From positions 806,001-870,000 of the forward strand of contig NZ_JAOWPT010000002.1 of NCBI RefSeq assembly GCF_025753855.1: a stretch of 64,000 bases of DNA, given 5' to 3'. A model generated the notes under the pieces. That model was not told where the DNA came from. It saw only the letters and a list, made by a program, of their open reading frames with translations, and made no database searches. Position numbers and translations under genes: made by a program. Origin of the DNA: Mesorhizobium sp. ZC-5. GTDB lineage: Bacteria > Pseudomonadota > Alphaproteobacteria > Rhizobiales > Rhizobiaceae. Of this stretch, positions 27,029 through 35,250 are shown in pieces. The first letter of the stretch is position 1; each line of letters begins with the position of its first letter.

Positions 27029-27510
27029 CCACCCATATGCCGGTTGCGTCCGTGAAGCAGTCCATCGTGGTCGAGGCCCCGATCGAGCGCGCATTCAAGG
27101 TCTTCACCGAGGATTTCGGCAGTTTCAAGCCACGCGAGCACAACCTGCTCCCCGTCGAGATCGCCGAGACCGTGTTCGAGCCGCGGGTCGGCGGTTCCAT
27201 CTATGATCGCGGCGTTGACGGGAGCGAGTGCCGCTGGGCGCGCGTGCTGGCCTACGAGCCGCCCAATCGGGTGCTGCTCAGTTGGGACATCTCGCCACGA
27301 TGGCAGATCGAAACCGACCCCGACAAGACCAGCGAGTGGGAGGTCCGGTTCACCGCCGAAACGGCGAACCGGACTCGCGTCGAGCTCGAGCATCGGAAGC
27401 TGGAACGCCACGGCGATGGCTGGGAAAGCGAGCGCGACGGTGTTGCCGGCGATCAGGGCTGGCCGCTTTATCTCAAACGCTTCGCCGACCTGTTGACCCG
27501 CCAGGGCTGA
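27025..27510 (+). CDS. SRPBCC (AHSA1-like) domain protein
   Basis: This 161-residue protein has a START-like/AHSA1 fold, indicated by IVVEAPIERAFKVFTEDFG at the N terminus, FEPRVGGSIYDRGVDG, WARVLAYEPPNRVLLSWDIS and the C-terminal helix GDQGWPLYLKRFADLL. Such proteins bind hydrophobic ligands. It is translationally coupled to the ArsR gene, a very common pairing, which suggests that it binds or processes the signal seen by the repressor. The ligand is unknown. Confidence 0.87.
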   Translation: MTTHMPVASVKQSIVVEAPIERAFKVFTEDFGSFKPREHNLLPVEIAETVFEPRVGGSIYDRGVDGSECRWARVLAYEPPNRVLLSWDISPRWQIETDPDKTSEWEVRFTAETANRTRVELEHRKLERHGDGWESERDGVAGDQGWPLYLKRFADLLTRQG

Positions 27511-27602
27511 CGGTTGCAAGGTTGGCACGCTTGAGACGGAAACAGATCACCCGCTGAGATTGCCCCGTCCGTTGTCGTCGCGACCCATGAGCGGAGATCA
27601 GT

Positions 27603-28016
27603 ATGGAAGCCTATACCCTCAGCATCATCGGCGTGCTCGTGCTCTGTCTCTTGTCCATCGTTTTGGCGATCCATTCGGGATCGTCCAAAGGCCGTGCCGG
27701 AAAGCTCTCCGGCCCGGTAGTGCCCGCCGATGACGAGAACCTGCTCTACCGCATCGACCGCGTGCACATGAACTCCGTGGAGGCACTGGCGCCCTTCGTC
27801 GTACCGGCGGTGCTGGCAATGATGGTGGGCGTCGGGCCGACCACGCTGGCAGTGCTGGTATGGGCCTACACAGCGATCCGGCTGATGCACATGGTGATCT
27901 ATCTGCGCGGTGGCAACGCGGCCAAGGGCGGTAGTATCAGAACCATTCTCTACGTCTCAGGGGCGCTGGTTACTGTAATTCTTATCTTCGTGACTGGCTG
28001 GGCAGCCATCTACTGA
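27603..28016 (+). CDS. MAPEG family membrane protein
   Basis: The 137-residue protein has four hydrophobic helices (about 6-22, 58-78, 80-100 and 113-135) and fits the MAPEG superfamily, which includes glutathione-dependent membrane enzymes. The segment DRVHMNSVEALAPFVVPAVLAMM corresponds to the conserved second-helix region with Asn and Glu; AIRLMHMVIYLRG matches the family RxxH/Y motif. It is monocistronic and convergent with the repair gene that follows. Glutathione dependence is inferred from the family. Confidence 0.85.
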   Translation: MEAYTLSIIGVLVLCLLSIVLAIHSGSSKGRAGKLSGPVVPADDENLLYRIDRVHMNSVEALAPFVVPAVLAMMVGVGPTTLAVLVWAYTAIRLMHMVIYLRGGNAAKGGSIRTILYVSGALVTVILIFVTGWAAIY

Positions 28017-28075
28017 GCACCGACACGCCGGGGCTCGCTGGCTGGCGACACCGAGGTGAAGGCAATTCTTTGACG

Positions 28076-29182
28076 CTATGATTTCAACTCAAACCCGCCG
28101 TCCACCAGAACCTCGCCATTGACGATCAGCTCGACGCGGTGAAACCCGGCATTGTGCTTGCGCGTGGTGAAGTCGCGGATGGTCTGGCTGATCGACAGAT
28201 CGGTGCGGCCTCGCGGTTCAAGCGCGATCTCCTTCAGCTTGAACACCTTGCGCGATGCCGCGCCGCTTTTCTTGACGTAGTGGATGGCGTAGTCGACGAC
28301 CAGTTTTTGCGACGTCTCGCCGGTGGACACGATGCCCGCCTTGAGGGTGAGCCTATCGCCCAGATCGAGCGCCGCCGGCGTCACCGAAAATGCTTCGACG
28401 GTCACCTGGGCCTTGCCGGTGGTGCCGATCAGCGCCAGCGCCCGCGGTTCGCCTTTCTTGATGAGGGTCCTAAGCGCATGGCGCACGATCCAGGCGGTGT
28501 GCTTGTCGTCCATGTCCCATGCAGATACCCGCTCGATCGCCCGGTCGGGATGGTCCTTGGTGATGTCGTTGAGGTGGTTGGCGACCGATTTGCGCACGTA
28601 AAGGCTCGGGTCGCCCTTCAGCGCTTCGAGGATAGGTGCGGTGGGCGAGGGATCGGCAATCAGGTTCTTGAGGTTGAACGACCACGGCAGCCGCGGCCGC
28701 GAACCTTCGCTGGCCAGCCGGCGCACGTGCTCGTTTTCGTCCTCGGCCCAGCCGCGCATCACACCGAGCGTGCGGTCGAAATCGCGCGCCAGGAAAGGCC
28801 GGATGGCGAATTCCGCCGAACCGAAACGCGTGAAGAACGCCAGCGCCTGCATCGAGCGGTCGAAATGGTCCTGCCCGTAGAGCGCCACATATTCCGGCAG
28901 CGTGATCGACGCGAAGCCGTGGTTGATGCGCGGCGCCAGCGCCGAAAGGATGTCGACTGCCTTGCCGAAGTCCGCCGGCAATGTCGCGTGCAGGCTGGTC
29001 GCCGTCTGCCGCATGCGCTGCATGATGCCGAGCGCATCGAGATTGTCGGTGGCGAGCGCCATGAAGCGCCCGGCATCGAAGGCCGGCGCGAGGGCGGCCG
29101 TTTCGGCCGCGATGTGGGCGAGCCGCGTCCGGTCGAAGATTTCCTTCAGTGCCGGTGCGGCTTGCGCCGAACTGTCCGCCAT
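28076..29182 (-). CDS. AlkC-like DNA alkylation repair protein (HEAT repeats plus Ig-like domain)
   Basis: The 368-residue protein has an AlkD/AlkC-type array of helical HEAT-like repeats to about residue 255, including DENEHVRRLASEGSRPRLPW and YVRKSVANHLNDITKDHPD, the conserved DNA-facing region. A beta-rich C-terminal domain (about 270-368, KLVVDYAIHYVKKSG) follows, as in AlkC, which has an Ig-like domain. AlkC enzymes excise N3-alkylpurines without flipping the base. The catalytic Asp/Glu were not mapped. It is monocistronic and cytoplasmic. Confidence 0.85.
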   Translation of the reverse strand: MADSSAQAAPALKEIFDRTRLAHIAAETAALAPAFDAGRFMALATDNLDALGIMQRMRQTATSLHATLPADFGKAVDILSALAPRINHGFASITLPEYVALYGQDHFDRSMQALAFFTRFGSAEFAIRPFLARDFDRTLGVMRGWAEDENEHVRRLASEGSRPRLPWSFNLKNLIADPSPTAPILEALKGDPSLYVRKSVANHLNDITKDHPDRAIERVSAWDMDDKHTAWIVRHALRTLIKKGEPRALALIGTTGKAQVTVEAFSVTPAALDLGDRLTLKAGIVSTGETSQKLVVDYAIHYVKKSGAASRKVFKLKEIALEPRGRTDLSISQTIRDFTTRKHNAGFHRVELIVNGEVLVDGGFELKS

Positions 29183-29282
29183 CGGGGTTCCTGGGTTAGA
29201 ATCACATGGTCGGATTTATACAGGATGCCCGCAGCCAAAACTGTCAGGAACCGCTTACGGCGACGTCGCGAAGTTCAAAAAA

Positions 29283-30014
29283 TCAGTCGAACTTGCAAGG
29301 CCATGTTGCCGGGACAGCCAATCCGGCCGGCAGCTTCGTCTGGTCGTTGCCGCAGGCCAGTTCGATCTGCCATTGCTCGAGCCCGGTCGCCGCGCTGAGG
29401 TCAAGCCCCTCGATCCTGGTCAGGAAAAGGAAGGCGCCGGCAAAGTCGAGAGGACCTTCGAAACTGGCGCCGCTGAAATCGGCGCGCGAGAGATTGGCCA
29501 GCGGGAACCTACTGCCGGTTATCACCGCCTTGCCGAAATTGGCCCGGGCGAGTTCGGCCTTTTCGAAATCGGCGCCGGTCAGTTGCGCGGCGCTGAAATC
29601 GGCGCGCTGCAGTTCGGCGCTGGCGAACGAGGCGCCTTCGGCCGCAATGCCGGCAAAGCTTGTACGGTAGGCCTCGATCCTGGCGAAATTGGCCTTGCCC
29701 GCCTTGGCGCCGGCAAGCGAGGAACGCACCAGGACTGCCTTTTCAAGGTTTGCGCCTTCGAGATTGGTGTTCCGCAGATCCGTCCCGCTGAAATTGGTGC
29801 CGGAAAGGTTGGCCCCGCTGAAATCGCTGCCGCCCAGCATCAGGTTGTTCTTGCTGCATTCCTGCCAGTCGACGCCGGCAGCGGCATAGGCGTCGCAATC
29901 GGACGCGAGGGCCGGCCCGGCCGTGAGTGCCAGCAGCGCCGCGATGGCGATCGAAGCGCCGGCGGCGCGGGTTCTTCCCCGGAAAGACCGGAATACGGAA
30001 TTGTCCATGGTCAT
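29283..30014 (-). CDS. Secreted pentapeptide-repeat protein
   Basis: The 243-residue protein has a signal peptide ending near ALAS and then a run of A(D/N)LXX pentapeptides from about residue 60 to 190 (for example SDFSGANLSGTNFSGTDL). Such repeats fold into a right-handed quadrilateral beta helix. The C terminus contains two Cys (ELACGN, WPCKFD). It is likely periplasmic. Function is unknown; cytoplasmic relatives mimic DNA, but the export signal argues against that here. The ATG at 30014 or 30008 is likelier than the one at 30032. Confidence 0.85.
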   Translation of the reverse strand: MTMDNSVFRSFRGRTRAAGASIAIAALLALTAGPALASDCDAYAAAGVDWQECSKNNLMLGGSDFSGANLSGTNFSGTDLRNTNLEGANLEKAVLVRSSLAGAKAGKANFARIEAYRTSFAGIAAEGASFASAELQRADFSAAQLTGADFEKAELARANFGKAVITGSRFPLANLSRADFSGASFEGPLDFAGAFLFLTRIEGLDLSAATGLEQWQIELACGNDQTKLPAGLAVPATWPCKFD

Positions 30015-30133
30015 GCATCCTCGTTGCCGCAACAGGCATCGCTTGCTGCGGGGATATGTAGAGCCACACGCGCCTTCGGTATAGACTTTTTACCATCACG
30101 CTTTTGTAGGAGGCGTCCGAAAGCGGCCCGATG

Positions 30134-30934
30134 TCAGCCTGCCAGGGCAAGCTTTGCAGCTTCCGGCGCAAACAGCCGGATCGTGACGGCGTCGCGTGTC
30201 ATCGCGACGAAGCTGCCGGGCGGCACCGCTTGCCATGCCGCGCCCTCCCGGTCGAGCGGTTCGGAAACCAGGCAGCGGCCCGCCGAGCCACAGAACTCCG
30301 CCGTATAGAGCGTCGGCGCGAAGGCGTCGGTGGCATAACGGATGCCGTACAGCGTTTCGCCGTCGGTGAGGGCGGCGGTCAGGCGCAACGATGGTTCGAT
30401 GCCGGCACGCTCCGATGCGGCGATCACCCGGGCTGTGGCGCGGGAAGCCGCCCCGTATGGATCGGCGGCAAGGCCCTCTTCCAGCATGAGCAGGAAGAAA
30501 AGCTCGGAATCGGTGGTGCCTTGGCGTTCGTCATACAACGTGTCGCCGATCGAGTTTTCCAGCGTGCGGCGGATCTTTTCGAAACCGCCGATCTGGCCGT
30601 TGTGCATGAACGCCCAGCGGCCGGATACGAAGGGATGGCAGTTGGCGCGGCTGGTGGCGCCGCCGGTCGATGCGCGCACATGCGCGAGGAACAGGCTGGA
30701 CCTGATCTGCCGGCACAGGCTCTTCAAATTGGGATCCGACCATGCCGGCAGGATGTCGCGGTAGAGGCCGGGCTCGGGCCGGTCGCCGTACCAGGCGATG
30801 CCGAAACCGTCGCCATTGGTCGGCGACTTCGCTTCAAGCGCGTGGTGGCTCTGGGCGATCAGCGAATGGCATGGCGCGGTGACGACGTCTTCGAGGAATA
30901 CGTCCTGCCCCAGATAAGCCGCCCACCGGCACAT
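30134..30934 (-). CDS. Class II glutamine amidotransferase (YafJ/EgtC-like)
   Basis: The 266-residue protein begins MCRWAAYLG, so the catalytic N-terminal nucleophile Cys2 is exposed after Met removal. Further class II amidotransferase motifs are SPTNGDGFGIAWYG, RASTGGATSRANCHPF, WAFMHNGQIGGF and TTDSELFFLLML. It has no synthetase domain and resembles YafJ/EgtC-like stand-alone amidotransferases. It starts six bases beyond a DUF6356 gene on the same strand, so the two are likely co-transcribed. Substrate unknown; EgtC-type Glu-peptide hydrolysis is one option. Confidence 0.88.
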   Translation of the reverse strand: MCRWAAYLGQDVFLEDVVTAPCHSLIAQSHHALEAKSPTNGDGFGIAWYGDRPEPGLYRDILPAWSDPNLKSLCRQIRSSLFLAHVRASTGGATSRANCHPFVSGRWAFMHNGQIGGFEKIRRTLENSIGDTLYDERQGTTDSELFFLLMLEEGLAADPYGAASRATARVIAASERAGIEPSLRLTAALTDGETLYGIRYATDAFAPTLYTAEFCGSAGRCLVSEPLDREGAAWQAVPPGSFVAMTRDAVTIRLFAPEAAKLALAG

Positions 30935-30940
30935 TGGCTT

Positions 30941-31159
30941 CTATCTACCTCTGTTATGCGTCCGTTCGTAGAGTTCGCGGACGATCCTGCTGGCGGTAGT
31001 TTCGAACAGAAACGGCAATAAAGCGTGAATGAGGGCGGCACCCGCCGCCATGAACAGGCGCGAGGAGAACCAGGCGGCAAAAGCCATGTGGCCGAAATAG
31101 GTCTCGTCGACCGAGGCCGGATGCTCGGTGAACAGTTTCGCGATGCGGGTGGTGGCCAT
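30941..31159 (-). CDS. Small DUF6356-like membrane-associated protein
   Basis: This 72-residue protein contains HPASVDETYFGHMAFAAWF, a hydrophobic stretch (about 28-50) and HALLPFLFETTASRIV, matching my recollection of the DUF6356 family. One amphipathic or transmembrane helix is likely. It lies immediately upstream of the class II amidotransferase, with a six-base gap, and is divergent from the AsnC-type regulator. No function is known for the family. Confidence 0.75.
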   Translation of the reverse strand: MATTRIAKLFTEHPASVDETYFGHMAFAAWFSSRLFMAAGAALIHALLPFLFETTASRIVRELYERTHNRGR

Positions 31160-31231
31160 GGGTGTCCCTCCTCGGATGATTCGCCCGGACCTGCCGTCCA
31201 GTATGGGTATGATGCACCGAAAGACCGGTTC

Positions 31232-31284
31232 ATTGGTCCCAATCTGTCCTTGCCAATGGCAACAAATTGGGACATTTATCCCAA
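31232..31284. promoter_or_regulatory. Cluster of palindromes between DUF6356 and AsnC-type genes
   Basis: Three symmetric elements lie in 53 bp right before the regulator ATG (31285): ATTGG/CCAAT with a 2-bp spacer (31232-31243), TTGCCAATGGCAA (31250-31262), and TTGGGA/TCCCAA with a 6-bp spacer (31267-31284). In addition GTCCCAAT at 31236-31243 and ATTGGGAC at 31266-31273 pair with each other over 22 bp. Spaced palindromes like these are typical of Lrp/AsnC octamer binding, so autoregulation and control of the divergent pair are likely. Confidence 0.6.
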
Positions 31285-31755
31285 ATGAGTGGCGAAATCG
31301 ATACGATTGACCGAAGAATCCTCGCGGAGCTGCAGCGCGACGGCACGCTCTCGGTCGATCACCTGTCCGAACGGGTCGGCCTGTCGCGCAATGCCTGCTG
31401 GCGGCGGGTGAAGATCCTGGAGGAAAACGGCGTCATCACCGGCCGCGTGGCGCTGGTCGATGCGGAAAAGCTCGGCCTTGGCCTGTCGGTGTTCATCATC
31501 GTGCGCACCTCCAGCCACGATCCCGAATGGCTGGCGAAGTTCCGCGGCGCCGTCATCGCCTTTCCGGAGATCACTGGCGTCTACCGCATGTCCGGCGACC
31601 TCGACTACGTGCTGCGGGCCCGTGTTGCCGACGTGAAGGCCTATGACAGGCTCTACCAGCGCCTGATCGCCAAGGTGCCGCTGTCGGACGTTTCCGCCTC
31701 GTTCGTCATGGAGGAGATCAAGGAAACGACGGTGGTGCCGGTGGAACTGCGCTGA
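31285..31755 (+). CDS. Lrp/AsnC-family transcriptional regulator
   Basis: The 156-residue protein has the N-terminal AsnC HTH (IDTIDRRILAELQRDGTLSVD, then LSERVGLSRNACWRRVKILEE) and a C-terminal RAM effector domain (VYRMSGDLDYVLRARVADVKAYDRLYQRLI, in part SGDLDYVLR). ATG 31285 is preferred over 31267 because the latter lies inside the operator palindrome. It is divergent from the DUF6356-amidotransferase pair. An amino acid is the usual effector for the family; which one is unknown. Confidence 0.92.
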   Translation: MSGEIDTIDRRILAELQRDGTLSVDHLSERVGLSRNACWRRVKILEENGVITGRVALVDAEKLGLGLSVFIIVRTSSHDPEWLAKFRGAVIAFPEITGVYRMSGDLDYVLRARVADVKAYDRLYQRLIAKVPLSDVSASFVMEEIKETTVVPVELR

Positions 31756-31825
31756 GCCTGCCACCGCCGGTTGCTCTTTAGCCGCCCGGTGCTATCCTTG
31801 ATGAACTCTGGACAGGCGATTGCTC

Positions 31826-32503
31826 ATGAAAACTGTGTTTCGCCATGTGGTGTTGCCGTGGATGGTTGCCGCCATAATCCCGGCGCCGGCGTTCGCCGGG
31901 GACAAGTCCGAGGCGCTATACGAGATCACGCTCGACATCGACAAGGACGGCAAGAGCGATCGGGCCGTGCTGGTGCTCGTCGGCCCCGGCCGCACCGATT
32001 TCAACCCCTTGACCCAGGAGCGCTACGGGCTGAGCGAGGAGGAGAACGTCGACCTCCACATCTATCTGGGCACCGGCGACGACAAGCTCGATCTGTCGCG
32101 CGCGCCGACCTTCATGAAGAAGGCGATTATCGATCGTGATGAAACCAACTGGGTCCAGCCGCTCGAAAAGAACGACGATGGGTCGCTTGTCCTCACCTCC
32201 GTTTATGGCTGGGGTGCCCGCAAATCATGGGGCGAGAGCCTGACGATCGTCCATCGTGGCGGCGATTTTCTGGTCGGCGGCTATGCAAAGGACTGGGAGT
32301 GGGCCAACGAAGTCCGCAAGGCAGACGGAACGTTGGACGTTGAGACGGCCATTGGCGGCTGCGACATCGACTTCCTGACCGGCAAAGCGGTCGCGTCGCA
32401 AGGGCTGGACGAGGAGGAAACCCCGATCGAAGGCAAATTCACGCCGGTGAAGTTTGCGGACTGGCCGGCTGGAAAGCTGCCCGAGGCCTGTGAGGTGCAG
32501 TGA
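31826..32503 (+). CDS. Secreted protein of unknown function
   Basis: The 225-residue protein has a signal peptide (about 1-25, ending AFAG) and a mature part beginning with a repeat-like Asp-rich segment ITLDIDKDGKSDRAVL, which looks like an EF-hand-type calcium loop or FG-GAP-like motif. The middle has VLTSVYGWGARKSWGESLTIVHRG, with features of a VCBS/FG-GAP-like beta structure. It should be periplasmic. I do not recognise the family. The ATG at 31826 is preferred to a TTG at 31820. No co-directional partner lies close by. Confidence 0.75.
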   Translation: MKTVFRHVVLPWMVAAIIPAPAFAGDKSEALYEITLDIDKDGKSDRAVLVLVGPGRTDFNPLTQERYGLSEEENVDLHIYLGTGDDKLDLSRAPTFMKKAIIDRDETNWVQPLEKNDDGSLVLTSVYGWGARKSWGESLTIVHRGGDFLVGGYAKDWEWANEVRKADGTLDVETAIGGCDIDFLTGKAVASQGLDEEETPIEGKFTPVKFADWPAGKLPEACEVQ

Positions 32504-32611
32504 CGTTTGCGCCGCCGTACATGGCGCGCGGGAACCATGCTGAAAGAATCCCGTTGAAAGAACCGGCTGCCAATTGACCGCGCCGGCCGCAGCCTAGATA
32601 GGATCGTCGCC

Positions 32612-33100
32612 ATGCGACTCGCTCCGTCCTACACTTCGCCCGTTTCCGAACCGGCCGTCGGTTTCGTCCGCCTGCCGCACGGCGAGGACCTGCCTTTGCC
32701 GGCCTATGAGACGGCGGGTGCGGCGGGCATGGATCTGCGGGCGGCGGTCGCCGATGACCGCCCGATCCTGATCCTGCCGGGCAAGCGTGCACTGGTGCCG
32801 ACCGGCCTCGTGCTTGAAATCCCGGAGGGTTTCGAAGGCCAGGTCCGTCCGCGCTCCGGTCTCGCGTTCAAACACGGCATCACCTGTCTCAACACGCCGG
32901 GTACCATCGACAGCGACTATCGCGGCGAGGTGAAGGTGCTGCTGATCAATCTCGGCGACGAGGATTTTGCCGTCATCCGCGGCATGCGCATAGCCCAGAT
33001 CGTCTTTGCCGCGGTCAGCCGCATGGCGACCGATGAGCGCAGCCTCGCCGGCGCCACCGCGCGCGGCGCTGGCGGGTTCGGTTCCACCGGCACCGCCTGA
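32612..33100 (+). CDS. dut: dUTP diphosphatase
   Basis: This 162-residue trimeric enzyme hydrolyses dUTP to dUMP and PPi, keeping uracil out of DNA. All family motifs are present in order: AGMDLRAAV (motif I), [12 protein letters not shown] (II), [17 protein letters not shown] (III), [12 protein letters not shown] (IV) and the C-terminal [10 protein letters not shown] (V). In many proteobacteria dut sits next to coaBC; here it lies about 15.7 kb away from it. It appears monocistronic. Confidence 0.95.
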   Translation: MRLAPSYTSPVSEPAVGFVRLPHGEDLPLPAYETAGAAGMDLRAAVADDRPILILPGKRALVPTGLVLEIPEGFEGQVRPRSGLAFKHGITCLNTPGTIDSDYRGEVKVLLINLGDEDFAVIRGMRIAQIVFAAVSRMATDERSLAGATARGAGGFGSTGTA

Positions 33101-33245
33101 TGGCGCCGCTGCCGGCGGCGTCCTGTTCGATGATGTGCGGCAATTGTCAGGAGTGATCGGTCTGGACCAACCCACGAGGTTTGCAGCGCCCCATACGCGC
33201 CGTTAGGCTCATTCCATCTTCACTCCCATTAACGAGGGCCGTCCG

Positions 33246-34043
33246 ATGGACAAGGGCAAGATTTTCCGCGACCTTCACGCCTCCACCTTCATCATTCCCA
33301 ATCCGTGGGACATCGGCACCGCCAGGCTGCTGGAATCCTCGGGCTTCAAGGCGCTCGCCACCACCAGCGCCGGTTATGCCTTTTCGCGCGGACTGCCGGA
33401 TGGCGGCGTCGGTTTCGAGGCGATGATCCAGCATTGCCGTGAACTGGCGGGCGCAGTCGGCGTGCCGGTCTCGGCCGATCTGGAAAAGGGCAAGGGCGAC
33501 AGCCCGGCCAGCGCCGGCGAGACGATCTTCGCCGCGGAAGCGGCCGGCCTTGCCGGTTGCTCGATCGAAGACCACACCGGCGATCCCGACAAGCCGATCT
33601 ACGAGTTCTCGCATGCGGTCGAGCGCGTCGCGGCGGCGGTCGAAGCCGCGCGCGCCCTGAAGCGCGACTTCGTCTTCACCGCCCGGGCCGAGAACTTCCT
33701 CTGGAACCGCCCTGATCTCGACGACACGATCAAGCGGTTGCAGGCCTTCGAAAAGGCCGGCGCCGACGTGCTCTACGCGCCGGGCCTCACCGACGTCGAG
33801 ACGGTGCGCACGATCTGTTCGGCCGTATCGAAGCCGGTCAACGTGCTGGTGGTGCCGGGTTTTACGCTGGCAAACCTTGCCGAAGCCGGCGCCAAGCGCA
33901 TTTCGCTCGGCTCCAAGCTGACCACCTACGCTTTCGGCATGCTGCAGAAGGCATCGCAGGAGATGCTGGAGAAGGGCACGTTCGACTTCGCTCGCGACGG
34001 CATGCCGTTCGCAAAGCTCCAGGGCATGTTCACGAAAGCCTGA
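33246..34043 (+). CDS. Isocitrate lyase/PEP mutase superfamily protein
   Basis: The 265-residue protein is a TIM-barrel member of the ICL/PEP-mutase superfamily. Visible are IIPNPWDIGTARLLE, LATTSAGYAFSRGLPDG, the metal-binding VSADLEKGKGD, GCSIEDHTGD and FTARAENFLW. The catalytic Cys of true isocitrate lyases (KKCGH) is absent, so it more likely cleaves or hydrolyses another 2-oxo or phosphono acid, such as oxaloacetate. The gene is followed by the proline racemase-like gene about 90 bases later. Exact substrate unknown. Confidence 0.86.
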   Translation: MDKGKIFRDLHASTFIIPNPWDIGTARLLESSGFKALATTSAGYAFSRGLPDGGVGFEAMIQHCRELAGAVGVPVSADLEKGKGDSPASAGETIFAAEAAGLAGCSIEDHTGDPDKPIYEFSHAVERVAAAVEAARALKRDFVFTARAENFLWNRPDLDDTIKRLQAFEKAGADVLYAPGLTDVETVRTICSAVSKPVNVLVVPGFTLANLAEAGAKRISLGSKLTTYAFGMLQKASQEMLEKGTFDFARDGMPFAKLQGMFTKA

Positions 34044-34134
34044 CACGCCAAGCGGAAGCGGTGCAGACGCGCCGCTTCTGCTTGACAATTTTGCGCGCTG
34101 CCTGTGCATTCCGGCTCCATTGGAGAAGGCCGCG

Positions 34135-35139
34135 ATGCAAGCACTTTCCGTCATCGACATGCATACCGGCGGCGAACCGGTCAGGATCGTCACCGCCGGC
34201 TATCCGGCTGTTCCCCCGGGCACCATCCTCGAAAAACGCGCCTGGGTGCGCGACAACCTCGACCATCTGCGCAGAATCCTGATGTTCGAGCCGCGCGGCC
34301 ACTACGATATGTACGGTGCGCTTCTCGTCGAACCTGACCTGCCGGGCGCCGACCTTGCCGTTCTGTTCATGCACAATGAGGGTTATTCGACCATGTGCGG
34401 CCACGCCGTGATCGCGCTTGGCCGCTACGCCGTCGATCAGGGCATCGTGGTGGCAAAGGAACCGCTGACAACGGTCAACATCGAATGCCCGTGCGGCATG
34501 GTCGTCGCCTCAGTTGAAGTGACGAAAGGCAAGGCAGGTGCCGTTTCGTTCGAAAGCATGCCGGCGTTCCTGTTTGCGCGCAACGCGGAAACCGATCTTG
34601 CCGGATATGGCGCCGTCGCCTTCGACGTCGCCTATGGCGGCGCCTTCTACGCGCTTGCCGACTGCCGCCAGTTCGGCCTCGAATTCGGCCGCGACAGGGC
34701 GCGTGATTTCGTCGACGCCGCCACCGCGCTGACCGAAAAGCTCAAGGCGGAACTACCGCTGTCGCACCCGGATTCCGCCGACCTGGCCTTTCTCTATGGC
34801 ACCATTCTCGACGATGGCGGCGATGGTTCGGACGGCCTGCCGACGAAAAACGTCTGCGTCTTCGCAGACGCCGAGGTCGACCGCTCGCCGACCGGTTCAG
34901 GCGTCACCGCGCGGCTTGCGGCCATGCACGCCAAGGGTCTGGTCGCGGAAGGCGAGACGCGGCTTTTCGAGAGTATCGTCGGCTCGCAATTCACCGGCCA
35001 GGTGGCGCGCCAGGCCAAGCTCGCGGACGGCAACCCCGCCATTGTCGCCCGCGTCGGCGGCCGCGCCTTCTACTCCGGCAAAGCTGAGTTCCGGGTCGAA
35101 AGCGACGATCCGCTCGGCGGCGGGTTTCTGGTGCGATAG
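34135..35139 (+). CDS. Proline racemase family protein, probable trans-3-hydroxy-L-proline dehydratase
   Basis: The 334-residue protein belongs to the proline/hydroxyproline racemase family (DMHTGGEPVRI, GHYDMYGALL). The first catalytic residue is Cys88 in YSTMCGHAV. At the second site, which is Cys in racemases (DRSPCGTG), this protein has DRSPTGSG with Thr. That change is the known mark of trans-3-hydroxy-L-proline dehydratases, so dehydration rather than racemisation is predicted. The ATG at 34135 has GGAGAAGG upstream and is preferred to 34120. A LysE-type exporter follows about 110 bases later. Confidence 0.82.
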   Translation: MQALSVIDMHTGGEPVRIVTAGYPAVPPGTILEKRAWVRDNLDHLRRILMFEPRGHYDMYGALLVEPDLPGADLAVLFMHNEGYSTMCGHAVIALGRYAVDQGIVVAKEPLTTVNIECPCGMVVASVEVTKGKAGAVSFESMPAFLFARNAETDLAGYGAVAFDVAYGGAFYALADCRQFGLEFGRDRARDFVDAATALTEKLKAELPLSHPDSADLAFLYGTILDDGGDGSDGLPTKNVCVFADAEVDRSPTGSGVTARLAAMHAKGLVAEGETRLFESIVGSQFTGQVARQAKLADGNPAIVARVGGRAFYSGKAEFRVESDDPLGGGFLVR

Positions 35140-35250
35140 ATCCTTCTGGCAGCGCCATCGATCAAAATCGTTGATGGTTCGCATCGCAAAATCGAACTCC
35201 TCACCGCGGCCCAACTGGGATACAAGGCCGTCCGTTCGGAGTTTTCACCC

